NCBI RefSeq assembly: GCF_030265065.1
Contig: NC_080416.1
Location: 751,501 to 815,500, forward strand
Direction: 5' to 3'
Length of the DNA: 64,000 nucleotides
Source of the DNA: Corythoichthys intestinalis
Lineage: Eukaryota > Chordata > Actinopteri > Syngnathiformes > Syngnathidae
The stretch's first letter is position 1. Every line of letters starts with the position of its first letter. Positions 23,510 to 34,280 of the stretch are shown one piece after another. Under the pieces are notes generated by a model. The model ran no database searches and had not been told where the DNA came from. It saw only the letters and a list, made by a program, of their open reading frames with translations. The position numbers were made by a program, and so were the translations under genes.

Positions 23510-24117
23510 TAGGGCTGTCAAAATTATCACGTTAACGGTAATTGATTAAAAAAAATAATCCCGTTAGAATATTTGAAGCAATTAATGCACATGCCCCGCT
23601 CAAACAGATTAAAATGACAGCACAGTGTCATGTCCACTTGTTACTTGTGTTTTTTGGAGTTTTGTCGCCCTCTGCTGGCGCTTGGGTGTGACTGATTTTA
23701 TGGGTTTCAGCACCATGAGCTTTGTGTAATTATTGGCACCAACAATGGCGAACTACTAGTTTATTTTTTTATTGAAAATTATACAAATTTTATTAAAACG
23801 AAAACATTAAGGGGGGTTTTAATATAAAATTTCTATAACTTGTACTAACATTTATCTTTTAAGAACAAGTCTTTCTATCCATGGATCGCTTTAACAGAAT
23901 GTTAATGCCATCTTGTTGATTTGTTGTTATAATAAACAAATGCAGTACTTATGTACAGTATGTATATATCCATCTTGTCTTATCTTTCCATTCCAAGAAT
24001 AATTTACAGAAAAATATGGCATATTTTATAGATGGTTTGAATTGCGATTAATTACGAAGAATTAATTTTTAAGCTGTGATTAACTCGATTAAAAAATTTA
24101 AATGTTTGACAGCCCTA
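23510..24117 (+). mobile_element. hAT-N copy 2 with perfect 8-bp target duplication
   Basis: Ends TAGGGCTGTCAAA and TTTGACAGCCCTA; flanks AAATAAAT at 23502-23509 and 24118-24125 are identical. The 608-bp body has no coding capacity. This copy lacks the nested Tc1 MITE present in copies 1 and 6. Confidence 0.92.
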
Positions 24118-24396
24118 AAATAAATGTGATTATGCCCAACCTATTGTGATGTTTTTTTGGAAAGCCTAAAAATGAGTGGTCAACAAAAGCCACTTGTTCA
24201 GGATTTGACCTGATGAGCTATACCAACATGTGGAAAACTGATAAATTGTGAATGAATGGGCATTTTTTTCCCCTCACAATGTATACATTACATTTATTTA
24301 AACTCATGTTTGCAGAGATGGGAAAACAATACCAGCTCGAGTAATTTTCAATTCAAAAGAACCGGCGTAGCTATCAGGTACAAATGTTACGTGATT
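24118..24396. other. Intergenic DNA before agr2
   Basis: About 280 nt without recognisable genes or transposon ends. Confidence 0.4.
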
Positions 24397-24552
24397 GATG
24401 ACGTCCGAAGCATTTTCGGGGACGAACGAGTCTTTGGACGTCATCGGTCGCGTGACGGCTGTCATTTGATACAACATTGAAAATGTGGAGGTTCATTTGA
24501 ATGGCGCAAGCTTAAGAGATTCAGTGTGGTTTACTCGTCACTGATATATAAA
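24397..24552 (+). promoter_or_regulatory. agr2: agr2 proximal promoter with inverted CRE/UPRE-like sites
   Basis: GATGACGTCC (24397-24406) and its exact complement GGACGTCATC (24436-24445) form a 10-bp inverted pair, each containing the TGACGTC core bound by CREB/ATF-family factors. TATATAAA lies at 24545-24552, about 36 nt before the ATG. AGR2 family genes are known to respond to ER stress, which makes ATF6-type binding plausible; that link is inference here. Confidence 0.5.
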
Positions 24553-24587
24553 TCTGATGCTGTTTTTCTTCCAGTAAGCCCGCAAAG

Positions 24588-27500
24588 ATGATTAAAACGT
24601 CACTGTCACTACTTTTGGTGCTCGTGGCCGCGTCTTTTACATTTGGCAAATACACCCCAAAGACGGGCAAGAGGAATCCTCAGACTCTGTCCAGAGGTCG
24701 GTTGGAAAGTTCAACTAATAATAACTCCGTGTATATATAAGCTATGAGTATTGTCCTAACTAGTCATCCTCTCCCTACAGGATGGGGTGATCAGCTGATC
24801 TGGGCTCAGACATATGAGGAAGCACTTTACTGGGCGAGGTCAAGGTAAGAAATGGATGGTATAATGACTAGGATTTCCATCTTAAATCATTGCATAATGC
24901 TCACCAATTAAGGAACAAGCCTTTGATGGTCCTCTTTCACCTGGAGGACTGTCCTCACTCCCAAGGTAAGTTTTTCTTCTGAAAAAGGATAACATTGTGT
25001 TGAAGTCGTCGTCTGACGGTTTGCTTCTTTTCCTGCAGCGCTGAAGAAAGTGTTCGCAGAGGACAATGAGCTTCAAAAAATCCTTGATGAGGACTTTGTT
25101 GTACTCAACTTGATGGTAGATTTAGTATTATATCCGATTATCCATGTCAGAACTTTCACATAGGAGGGGCGAGGGGATCTACGGTAAATACTGACATTTG
25201 ATTTGAAATTCATTTGTCTGTCATCTTTTTCCACAGTATGAAACCACAGACAAACATCTCTCCCCAGATGGACAGTATGTTCCCAGAATCATTTTTGTTG
25301 GTAAGAATATGCAATCCAGTAACATTTCATATAAAGTGAATCTTTTTCAGACTGTAATATTAATTCAATTTTATTTGTATAGCCCTATATCCCAACAAGG
25401 TTGTCTCCAAGGGCTTTGCAGAGGCAATATGATACACAGTCCGAAACAGTAGATGAATTAAATAAAGTCAAAGTCCTGGGCATCCCCCATCCTTAGACCC
25501 TCCATGTCGGCAAGGAAAAACTCCAAAAACCCTTTGGAAAAAATAAGAAACCTTGGGGAGAACCACAGTCAGGAGAGATCCATTCCCCGGACGGTTTATT
25601 AGACCTCTTCCAACCCATAATATTGGCTAATTCAAACATTTTACTTGCATGAAATACACTATGACCTAAAATATCAAAGCCATGCAGTTTCCCCCAACCT
25701 TGATGCCACTACAGTACTGCTGAAAGACAACCCGGCTAGTAACTGCTGTTGTAACTACACTTATAAACTGGGCCAAAATGGGAATACAGTGGTATGAAAA
25801 AGTCTCTGAAGCTTTTGGAATTTCTCACATTTCTGCATAAAATCACCATCAAATGTGATCTGATCTTTGTCAAAATCACACAGATGAAAAAGCAGTGTCT
25901 ACTTTAACTAAAACCACACCAACAATTATAGGTTTTCATATTTTAATGAGGATAGTATGCGCAAACGATGACAGAAGGGGGGGGGGGGGGGATGATCAGT
26001 GAACCAAACCATTACATTTAATATTTTGTGCCCCCCCCCCCCCCCCCCCTTTTGACAGCAGTAACTTCAACCAGACACTTCCTGTAGCTGCAGATCAGTC
26101 TGGCACATCGATCACGACTAATCTTGACCCATTCTTCTCTACAACACTGCTGCAGTTCAGTCAGATTCCTGGGATGTCTGGCATGAATCGCTGTCTTTAG
26201 GTCATGCCACGGCATCTCAATGGGGTTCAAGTCTGGACTTTAACTTGGCCACTCCAGAATGTGTATTTTGTTCTTCTGAAACCATTCTGAAGTTGATTTA
26301 TTCTGTGTTTTGGATCATTGTCTTGTTGCAGCATCCATCCTCTTTTTAGCTTCAACTGTCTGACAGACAGCCTCACGTTTTCCTGCAAAACTTTTGAATT
26401 CATTCTTCCATTAATGATTGCAAGTTGTCCAGGCTCTGAGGCAGCAAAACAGCCCCAAATCATGACACTCCCTCCACCACGGTGGGGATGAGGTGTTGAT
26501 GTTGGTGAGCTGTTCCATTTTTTTCCCCCCTCCACACATGATGTGGAGATTCAATTTTGGCTTCATCAGTCCACAAAATATTTTGCCAAAACTTATGTGG
26601 CGTGTCCAAGTGCTCTTTTGCGAAGATTAAACAAGCAACAATGATTTTTTTTAGACAGCAGTGGCTTCATCTGTGGAATCCTCCCATGAACACCATTCCT
26701 GGCCATAGTTCTACATATAGTTGATGTGTGCACAGAGATATTGGACTGTGCCAGTGATTTCTGTAAGTCTTTAGCAGACACTCTAGGGCAGGGGTGCCCA
26801 GGTCCAGTCCTCGAGAGCCCCTATCCAGCTTGTTTTCTATTTTTCCCTCCTCCAACACACCTGACCCAAATAATCAGGATCATTCTCAGGCTCCTGCAGA
26901 GCATGCTGATGAGCTGATCATTTGATTCAGGTGTGTTCAAGGAGGGAGACATGGCAAACAAGCTGGATAGGTGCTCTCGAGGACTGGACTTGGGCACCCC
27001 TGCTCTAGGGTTCTTTTTTACCTCTCTGAGTATTCTGCTCTCTGTGAGTCAAAGGATAGACTACATGATATAACAAAACATGTAATGGCCGAGGAGCAAA
27101 ATACATGCTTGATTTGTTTGACCCCAATGAATCATCTAGACCCCTACGGTCATCTACTGTATGTTCCAAAAAGAACCAAACAGGTTGAGGCAGAATTTGG
27201 TCACCTCTGGAACAAGTGGCCTGAAGTGTGCTCAAACTGTTAGCTCTGTTAAATCAGGGCTGAAAACGTTGTTTACCACATTGTATCATTTCTGATTTCT
27301 ATTGTTTTTGTTTAAAATTATTTTATTTCCGATTGTCTTTGTTTTTAACTTTTTGATTTGAATGTGAGTTTTACTCATCGTTTGATCGGTTTGTGGATCT
27401 TCATGTGATGCAAAGCAATTTGAATTGCCTTGTGTTGAATTGTGCCACACAAATACATTTGCCTTGGCTTTTCAGACCCCTCAATGACGGTGAGAGCTGA

Positions 27501-27685
27501 CATCACCGGTCGCTATGCTAACCGCTTGTATGCCTACGAGCCAACTGACCTCAAACTCTGTGAGATGACACTCTGCGACCACACTCGGATTCACGTGAGG
27601 AATTTTGAATGCAATGATTCTCTCTCTCCTCTTAGTGATCAGCAACATGCAGAAGGCCAAGAAACTCCTCAAGTCGGAGCTTTGA
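24588..27685 (+). CDS. agr2: Anterior gradient 2, ER protein disulfide isomerase-like
   Basis: AGR2 is an ER-resident thioredoxin-fold protein needed for folding of secreted proteins, notably mucins. Coding exons: 24588-24696, 24781-24844, 24913-24965, 25039-25115, 25237-25300, 27476-27559, 27636-27685. The sum is 501 nt, giving 166 aa (human 175). Visible: a signal peptide (about 1-20, [20 protein letters not shown]); the block [16 protein letters not shown]; the single-cysteine active site C71-[21 protein letters not shown]; the block [15 protein letters not shown]; and the C-terminal ER-retention tetrapeptide KSEL (human KTEL). Intron 2 is only 68 nt. Intron 5 (25301-27475) has been swollen by a retroposon piece, a Tc1 element with a nested MITE, and a LINE-like tail. 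No frame damage was found. Confidence 0.96.
25360..25610 (-). repeat. Retroposon 3'-tail-like repeat in agr2 intron 5
   Basis: The stretch opens with 'ttcaattttatttgtatagc', the reverse complement of a common fish LINE/SINE tail. It continues with the A-rich 'ggaaaaactccaaaaaccct' block often found in the same repeats. The class is uncertain. Confidence 0.5.
25797..27047 (-). mobile_element. Tc1-like transposon, truncated, with nested MITE
   Basis: The left end CAGTGGTATGAAAAAGT follows a TA at 25795-25796. Transposase remnants on the minus strand parallel those at 18975-20499. A G-run (25977-25990) and a C-run (26032-26049) sit inside. The 214-bp MITE at 26789-27002 splits it. The far end is missing after about 27047, where the sequence switches to a LINE-like fragment. 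Confidence 0.85.
26789..27002. mobile_element. 214-bp hAT MITE, perfect target duplication
   Basis: Inverted ends CAGGGGTGCCCA and TGGGCACCCCTG, with long internal complementarity (CTCGAGAG / CTCTCGAG), are bounded by CTCTAGGG at 26781-26788 and 27003-27010. The Tc1 sequence resumes directly after the duplication, so this is a clean insertion and younger than its host element. Confidence 0.92.
27240..27470 (+). repeat. LINE-like 3' tail ending at agr2 exon 6
   Basis: 'gttaaatcagggctgaaaac' and 'tttgaattgccttgtgttga' followed by 'attgtgccacacaaataca' match the 3' tails of common fish LINEs/SINEs. The tail ends within about 10 nt of the acceptor at 27475. Confidence 0.55.
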
Positions 27686-27760
27686 ATGTGGGGATGTTGC
27701 CCCTAACATGCTGTCGGTGCCTGTGAAAGATGACACTAAATTCCTATTCTTTATTACTGT

Positions 27761-27766
27761 AATAAA
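27761..27766 (+). terminator. agr2: agr2 polyA signal
   Basis: AATAAA lies 76 nt after the stop codon, giving a very short 3' UTR. Confidence 0.75.
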
Positions 27767-27785
27767 TATGAACGCTTAAGTGTTT

Positions 27786-28175
27786 CTTTATTGTTTAACT
27801 GATATGATTCTTTACGAGTGATACTGTCCAGATGATCTCATGCTTGTAGGTTGCATCTTTTTGTGCCTTTTTGTTTTGAAAATGTGTCTGAGCAACGGTC
27901 GTTAATCATGCAATACTCTTCCATGTCTTGGTAGCTAATGCCTTCTTTTTGTGATGCATAAGAGGCAAAGGCGATTGTTCTTAAAAAAGCTGCTAACACC
28001 CAACTGGACAAAATTCATGGAATGGCAGTCAAAAGGAAGCAGGGTTAGGAAGCAGGTTAGCTATCTTTCATTGGGCTTTACGTACATGAATGAACAAAGT
28101 GGAATTGCTGTACCTTTCAGACTATATATTTTTTCCCCTCATTTTGAATCCTGTGGCTTGTTTTATTTGGGTTAA
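27786..28175. other. Intergenic DNA, nothing recognised
   Basis: Unassigned sequence after agr2; the one longer plus-strand reading frame (27951-28175) matches nothing I know. Confidence 0.4.
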
Positions 28176-28443
28176 AGTGTAACACTTTATTTGACAGCGG
28201 TGTCATAAGACCGTCATCATTATTACATGACACTGTCATTTAATGAATGCTAAAGACAGATATCGGGAAGTGTCAATTTTTTTCACTAACTCCATTTATG
28301 TCCAGCTCAGCTCTTTTACATCTATTCAAAATTGACATAAGTGACACGTTAATGACATCTGTCTTAAGCATTCATTAATACTCATGACTGTGTCATGACA
28401 CAATTATGACAGTCTTATGACACCTCTGTCAAAGTGTTACCGG
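28176..28443. mobile_element. Fold-back MITE flanked by TTAA
   Basis: Near-palindromic 268 bp with ends AGTGTAACACTTTATTTGACAG-like and its rough complement, with TTAA at 28172-28175 and 28444-28447. A TTAA target is used by piggyBac and Kolobok elements; which of the two cannot be told. Confidence 0.75.
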
Positions 28444-28484
28444 TTAATATATTTTGCTGTGAATATCCCATAATACAGTGAGAA

Positions 28485-28600
28485 CGGCTGCGGCTTATAG
28501 TCCGGTGGAGCTTATCTGTGAACAAATGTTTTCGTGTGAAATTTGGTGGGTGGTGGCTTATCGTCAGGTGCGCCTTATAGTCCGAAAATTACGGTGACGT
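28485..28600. repeat. Fragment of a 'gcttatagtccg' dispersed repeat
   Basis: 'cggcttatagtccggtg' and 'gtgcgccttatagtccgaaa' followed by 'attacggt' match a repeat I recall as common in teleosts. A related scrap lies at 53350-53415. Both are incomplete. Confidence 0.5.
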
Positions 28601-28747
28601 TCACCGGGCATGCAGTGATATTTACTCTAATTCAGCAAGCCCAGGTGTCAAATGGAGTAAGTAAAAATATGATTTAAAGAAGCGTTTTTCCATTGTTTCT
28701 TGTGTAATAACGGGCGCTAGGACCTTGGTGAAAACCATGCGGGCATA

Positions 28748-29943
28748 TATGGAGGTATATTTTATGTCTTTATTAATCAAAAAACAGGTTGCTTCAATCA
28801 AAATATATATTTTCAATCGAAGACGAAGTCACTTCAATCAAAGAAAATGTTTGAATGCAAAAATAAATTTGAAACTCAAAAATGTATTTGAAAACTATTT
28901 TTCTTTGAAATTTTTTTGTTTTAAGTCGGTTTTTTTTTTTTTTTTTTGGATTGAAACAACTTTTTTGATTGAAGTAATGTAGTTTTGCGTTCCGTACCAT
29001 CGCGGGCACTCCGGTGAGATGCCGATGTCACACCTCCATACCGGTGCCTTATTTTCGGCTTGGACTCGAGCAGAGTCCATTGGCTGAATGGAGTCCTGGT
29101 GGCCATTATTCTTGCTTCATGCTTTTATGCCATTGGCGTAGTTACATGCCACTCAAAGATGTCGGAAGTAGTGGTGAAGTTGTGTCACTTTGTGTCAAAA
29201 TGATTCAATCGAAAAAAAGTGCCTTCAAAACTTTTTTCCACTTAAAAAAAAAAAAAAAGTTTAAAACTCTTTGCTTTTCAAAAAAAGTGACACGTCAATA
29301 ATATATATATATATTTCAAATTTTAAAAATATTTTCCCTAAAAAATATTTTTGCAAATGATTTTTTTCTTTGATTAAAAAGTTTTTTTGGTTGGGATTCT
29401 TTTATTGGGATTGAACGATTTAGACACAAATGGCCTACCCATAATATGGCTCAAACACAAAAAGGATTGCTTTGATCAGAGAAAACAGTTTCAATAAAAA
29501 ATGAAGTGGTCAAATGCGAATTTCTGAGTCTCATATTTTTTCGCATTCAAAACCTTTTTTTCTACGATTGATTTTTTTCAAATTTTTGATTGAAGTGATT
29601 TTTCTTTTGAAAATATATATTTTTTTGTTTGAAGCAACTTGTTTGATTGAATAGTGGTCCAAACGCCAAATTACATTACTTCAATCAAAAAAGTTGTTTC
29701 AATTAAAAAAAAAAAAAAAACTTGACTTAAATAAAAAAAAAACCAATCAAAGAAAAATAGTTTCAAATATATATATATTTTTTTTAAATACATTTTTTAA
29801 ATTAAATAAAAAAAAATTTTTTTTTGATTGAAGTGACTTCTTCTTCGATTGAAAATATATTGATTGAATCAACTTTTTATTTGATTGAAAGAACTTTTTT
29901 TTTTTTTTTTTTTGAATACTAAAGACACAAATCTACCTCCATA
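28748..29943. mobile_element. A/T-rich fold-back element with iterated TTCAATCAAA motif
   Basis: The arms start TATGGAGGTATATTTTATGT on the left and, read as complement, TATGGAGGTAGATTTGTGTC on the right. They stay similar for over 150 bp, sharing 'tttcaatcgaag' and 'gaagtcacttcaatcaaa'. The arms are packed with TTCAATCAAA and its complement TTTGATTGAA. The centre (about 28990-29210) is of normal composition and unrecognised. A partial relative lies at about 30410-30740. Confidence 0.65.
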
Positions 29944-30409
29944 GGCGTAAGGCCTGCAGGGAAAACGTTAAAAAGAGCAACCAGTAAGGGGCGCTCACTC
30001 CCACTTTTCCATTTGCAATCCTGTGATCAGGCGCAGTTCAGAACAGGTGCGCTCCTGTGGCACTGGGGAACGCCAGAGTCTGATGACGCGTGTGGCCATG
30101 GCGGTCTGCTAAAATGATAGCTAATACACAGTGGAGATGCATGGTCATTTCATATACGAAAGTATTATGTTTGTAATTATTATCACCCTTAGTGCTGTTA
30201 ACTTCATTCGGGCATTTAACATCCAGGCAGGCACATGTATGGCTTCGTGTGTCTTGAATTCTTCACAGAGGTATGTTGTTTGAACAGTGTATTTTAATAG
30301 TGTGTACATGCATTAATGATGTCTTGTGTCTACTTTAACACTGGAAGTCCAGGGCTATTTTTTTTGGAAGGGGGGGGGGGGGGGGGCATGTGTTTGGGCC
30401 ACATTTTGG

Positions 30410-30740
30410 CTAGGACAGTTTTATCTTCATTATTCAATCAAAAAATAAGTTGCTTAAAAAAATATATAGATGTTCAAAAAGAAAAATCACTTTAAAAACA
30501 TTTAGTCATAGAAAAAAGTTTTTGAATGTGAAAAAATATTTGAGATTGAAAAATTTGCATATGAACACTTAATTTTTCATTGAATAACTTTTCTTTGATT
30601 GAAGCAATCCTTTTTGTGTATGATTAGGACATTTGTATCTAAATCATTCAACCCCCCCAAAAGTTGCTTCAATCAAAAAAAAATATTTTCAATTAAAAAA
30701 AAAAAAAAAAAAATCATCAAAAAAATTTTTTTTCTGTATT
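30410..30740. repeat. Partial second copy of the TTCAATCAAA element
   Basis: Shares 'attcaatcaaaaaataagtt', 'ctttgattgaagcaa' and 'gttgcttcaatcaaaaaaa' with 28748-29943. It is interrupted on the right by hAT-N copy 3. The stretch 29944-30410 between the two holds nothing recognised apart from a G-run at 30371. Confidence 0.55.
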
Positions 30741-30752
30741 TTATATATATAG

Positions 30753-31380
30753 TAGGGCTGTCAAACGATTACAATTTTTAATCGAGTTAATTACAGCCTA
30801 AAAATGTATCGTAATTAATCGCAATTCAAACCATCTATAAAATATGCCATATTTTTCTGTAAATTATTGTCGGAATGGAAAGATAAGACACAAGACTGAT
30901 ATATACATTCAACATACGGTACATAAGTGCTGTATTTGTTTATTATAACAAATCAACAAGATAGTATCAAGATTATTAACATTATGTTAAAGCGATCCAT
31001 GGATAGAAAGACTTGTAGTTCTTAAAAGATAAATGTTAGTACAAGTTATAGAAATTTTGTATTAAAATCCCTCTTAATGTTTTCATTTTAATAAAATTTG
31101 TAAAAATTTTCAATCAAAAAATAAACTTGTAGCCCACCATTGTGATGTCAATAATCACTCAATGCTCATGGGTGCTCAAGCCCATAAAATCAGTTGCACC
31201 CAAGCGCCAGCAGAGGGCGACAAAACTCCAAAAAACACAAGTAACAAGTGGACATTGCACTGTGCTGTCATTTTAATCTGTTTGAGCGGGGCATGTGGGT
31301 TAATTGCGTCACATATTTTAACGTGATTAATTAAAAAAATTAATTACCGACCGTTAACGCGATAATTTTTTACAGCCCTA
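30753..31380 (-). mobile_element. hAT-N copy 3
   Basis: Reverse-oriented copy with both family termini, in (TA)n-rich flanks that hide any target duplication. It lacks the nested Tc1 MITE. Confidence 0.85.
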
Positions 31381-31740
31381 TAATATATATACATATATAT
31401 ATATGTTGAATTATATACAAAGCAAAATGACTGTCTAAGGTGCTCGAAAAATAATTTCGACCCATTATAAAAATTGTTCATTTAATTCATTTTTGTTGCA
31501 GTTTTATTGCTTTACAACTTTTTTATATTTGTAGGAAAGTCAATTGCATGCAATGACACTTTTCACCCCCCCTCCCCTTAAAATCCGCTTATGGAGGCGG
31601 ATGCTCTGACCGCCAAGCCACACGTAGTCAGGGAGAAAGTGAACGTGTTTGTGTAATGGCGTACCGTAAGCAATACTTCACTTCCGTTCATTAATATTCA
31701 TGACATTAGCTACTGTTGCTAAGTAGGGACAAGCCACCGT

Positions 31741-32082
31741 TTGTCCCCAATAGGAAATGAATGGAAATCGTGTACAAAGGAGATGTTTACAGAGCTAAAC
31801 CTAATAATTCTCTCCGAAAATGATGTGCCTGGTGCCAAATTCACTGGCAAAGATGTGGAAGAACATAAAAATGTTCAATTAAAGAGATGGCTTGAGTATC
31901 GAAGGCTGAAAAAAACGAGCCGACCTAAGCATAGCCTTAGCTTTTTTATCGACGCGACTGACAATGACATTCTCCTGTTTCAACAGGCTATCCTTTACCA
32001 TCAGCCCTGTCTTTCTTATATATCCTCTGGTTGTCCTACGTCTCTTACCGTTCTCGGGGGTAATTTAGTTAGCTTTGTGTAG
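31741..32082 (+). pseudogene. SAP-domain-like mobile-element protein fragment
   Basis: A 113-codon frame contains PGAKFTGKDVEEHKNVQLKR then WLEYRRLKK. This resembles the SAP-like N-terminal segment of multi-copy fish proteins that I associate with transposons. There is no adjacent second domain or splice signal that I could support. It may be a relic rather than a host gene. Confidence 0.4.
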
Positions 32083-33321
32083 CGATCGCAAATGCTACGC
32101 AGTGACCGCCAACGAACACTTTTAATTTTTTTCATTGATAACAAATCTTAATTCTATAATTTATTTACACTTCCCCCTTACTAAAGTTGTTTTTTATATA
32201 TATATATATATATAACAGAAACGGTAACAGTGGCAGTCAGATACCATTGTAATTCTTTTCAGGTCATTCATTGTCAGACAGAAGCAGTACGGCACAACGT
32301 TACGCTAAAAAAGTAAGTTAAAAATATAAAAGTGGCTTATCTCTTTGTCCTCTGAAAGACCATGACAACCCAACAAAATGTTTTCTGCATATGAAATGTG
32401 AATGGATTCACCGAGCTGGTGTTAAAGTCCACGCAAGTTGATTCGGTCCTCACATTTTTTTCTCCCGAGTTTTTGGTTTCCGGAAACGTATGAAGAAAAC
32501 ATCCTTCATTTGTCGTAATGTCTAGAGTCGTTTCTACAAGTACCAAAAAAGCAATGCGTGATCGGTATGTTCGATTTTGAAAGATTACCGGAGAAAAGTG
32601 GCACAAATTACGTTGTTTCTATGCGAGGGCGGGTCTATAATGTCCCACTTTGGCTTTACTTCCGCTTTACGATGCGACGTCACAGTCTAAAAATAGCATG
32701 TGTTTCATTGTTTTATTAAAAACAAGTTTTTCACAGAGAGAAAGTCCTCTTTCTTGCTGGCTCCATCCTATCAGCTACTGTACCCTTCTCTCCTCTCTCC
32801 TAAACCTTGCACTCTCCAAACCATTCAAACTCTCACCTGATCGCAACTCTCCTTCAAACACCCGCATTTTGAATGGATAGCCAGGTGTTGATAGACTGAA
32901 GCGAACTGTCAAACCGCGCACAGCAGATCTAAAGCGTTCCCTGAAGCAGTCACATGGTGAGGCTGGGCAGCGAGGCTTCGGACGTCATCATTTTCGGAAC
33001 TTCCCCTAAATGAAGCGAGCCTCGGTACCCGCTTCGCGAAAAAGTCCATTCATTACTCGACACACACTTCGAAGGCTCGGCGCACCTGGTTGCATCACTA
33101 TAGGAAATGGTGTGCGGTGAAAAAGATGTTTCTAGAAAGAACGGGACACAAGACTATATTTGACTCCTTCAGTGTTTTATTGAGGGTAATGTCTCAGAAG
33201 GTCAATTTACAGGATCCCCAGTGCAGTTCTGACACACTTGCCTATATTTACAAGAGTCATGCAAATGTCGCTAAATGGACTGGAAGCAGTCAGAAGTAAG
33301 ACAAGTTGAGAGTGTTTCAGC
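32083..33321. other. Intergenic, unassigned, possible old transposon remnants
   Basis: Stretches such as 'gcgagcctcggtacccgctt' near 33017 look like ends of dispersed fish elements, but no pair of termini could be matched. A (TA)n tract lies near 32196-32213. Confidence 0.35.
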
Positions 33322-33921
33322 TAGGGCTGTCAAAATTATCGCGTTAACGGGCGGTAATTAATTTTTTAAATTAATCACGTTAAAATATTTGACGCAATTA
33401 ACACACATGCCCCACTCAAACAGACTAAAATGACAGTACAGTGTAATAATGTCCGCTTCTTACTTGTTTTTTGGGTGTTTGGCGCCCTCTGCTGGCGTTT
33501 GGGTCCAACTGATTTTGTGGGTTGGTACCATGAGTGAGCATGGTGTGTAATTATTGACATCAACAATGGCGAGCTATTTTTTGATTGAAAATTTTACAAA
33601 TTTTAATAACATTAAGAGGGGCTTAGTATAAAATTTCTATACCTTGTACTAACATTTATCTTTTCAGAACTACAAGTCTTTCTATCCATGGATCGCTTTA
33701 ACAGAATGTTAATAATGTTAATGATTTATTGTTATAATAAACAAATACAGTACTTATGTACTGTATGTTGAATGTATATATCCGGCTTGTGTTTTATCTT
33801 TCCATTCCAACAATAATTTACAGAAAAATATGGCATATTTTATAGATGGTTTGAATTGCGATTATTTAATTTTTAAGCTGTAATTAACTCGATTAAAAAT
33901 GTTAATCGTTTGACAGCCCTA
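33322..33921 (+). mobile_element. hAT-N copy 4
   Basis: Both termini present; flanks GTTTCAGC (33314-33321) and GTTTCAAC (33922-33929) agree at 7 of 8. It lacks the nested MITE. It lies just beyond the tspan13 3' end. Confidence 0.9.
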
Positions 33922-33929
33922 GTTTCAAC

Positions 33930-34280
33930 ACATACATTTTCTTACAAACACAAATATCGCACTCCTTTCATTCCTTACAGCACTGTCAGACAAGGTTTAA
34001 ATAATATAAATCATAATGTGGATTATTGCATTCAGTGTGACACTAAGATAATACAAGAGAACGGCTAAAGCAGCTCTGTGAATACTAAAAACAAACAACA
34101 TACAGTTAACAAAAATGGCTCTTTAACTGTGTACTCTGTTTGCGGCAGCAGTGTAAGACACAAACGGATTCTCCAAAAGAGACGTTTCGGTCGCGGAGGT
34201 GACAAGATCGTGTCTACAAAAAACTAATCACATTAAATTGGAATAGGCAGGTATTTACAGGTAGAAAGTTCCGGAGACTT
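33930..34280 (-). other. tspan13: Probable tspan13 3' UTR
   Basis: Unique sequence directly beyond the tspan13 stop codon and bounded by a hAT-N element. No canonical AATAAA on the minus strand was spotted, so the end is unplaced. Confidence 0.4.

Noticed and set aside
25977-26049. G-run and C-run as a possible G-quadruplex switch in agr2 intron 5
   Set aside because: They are homopolymer expansions inside a decayed Tc1 element and may include sequencing errors; no regulatory context was found.
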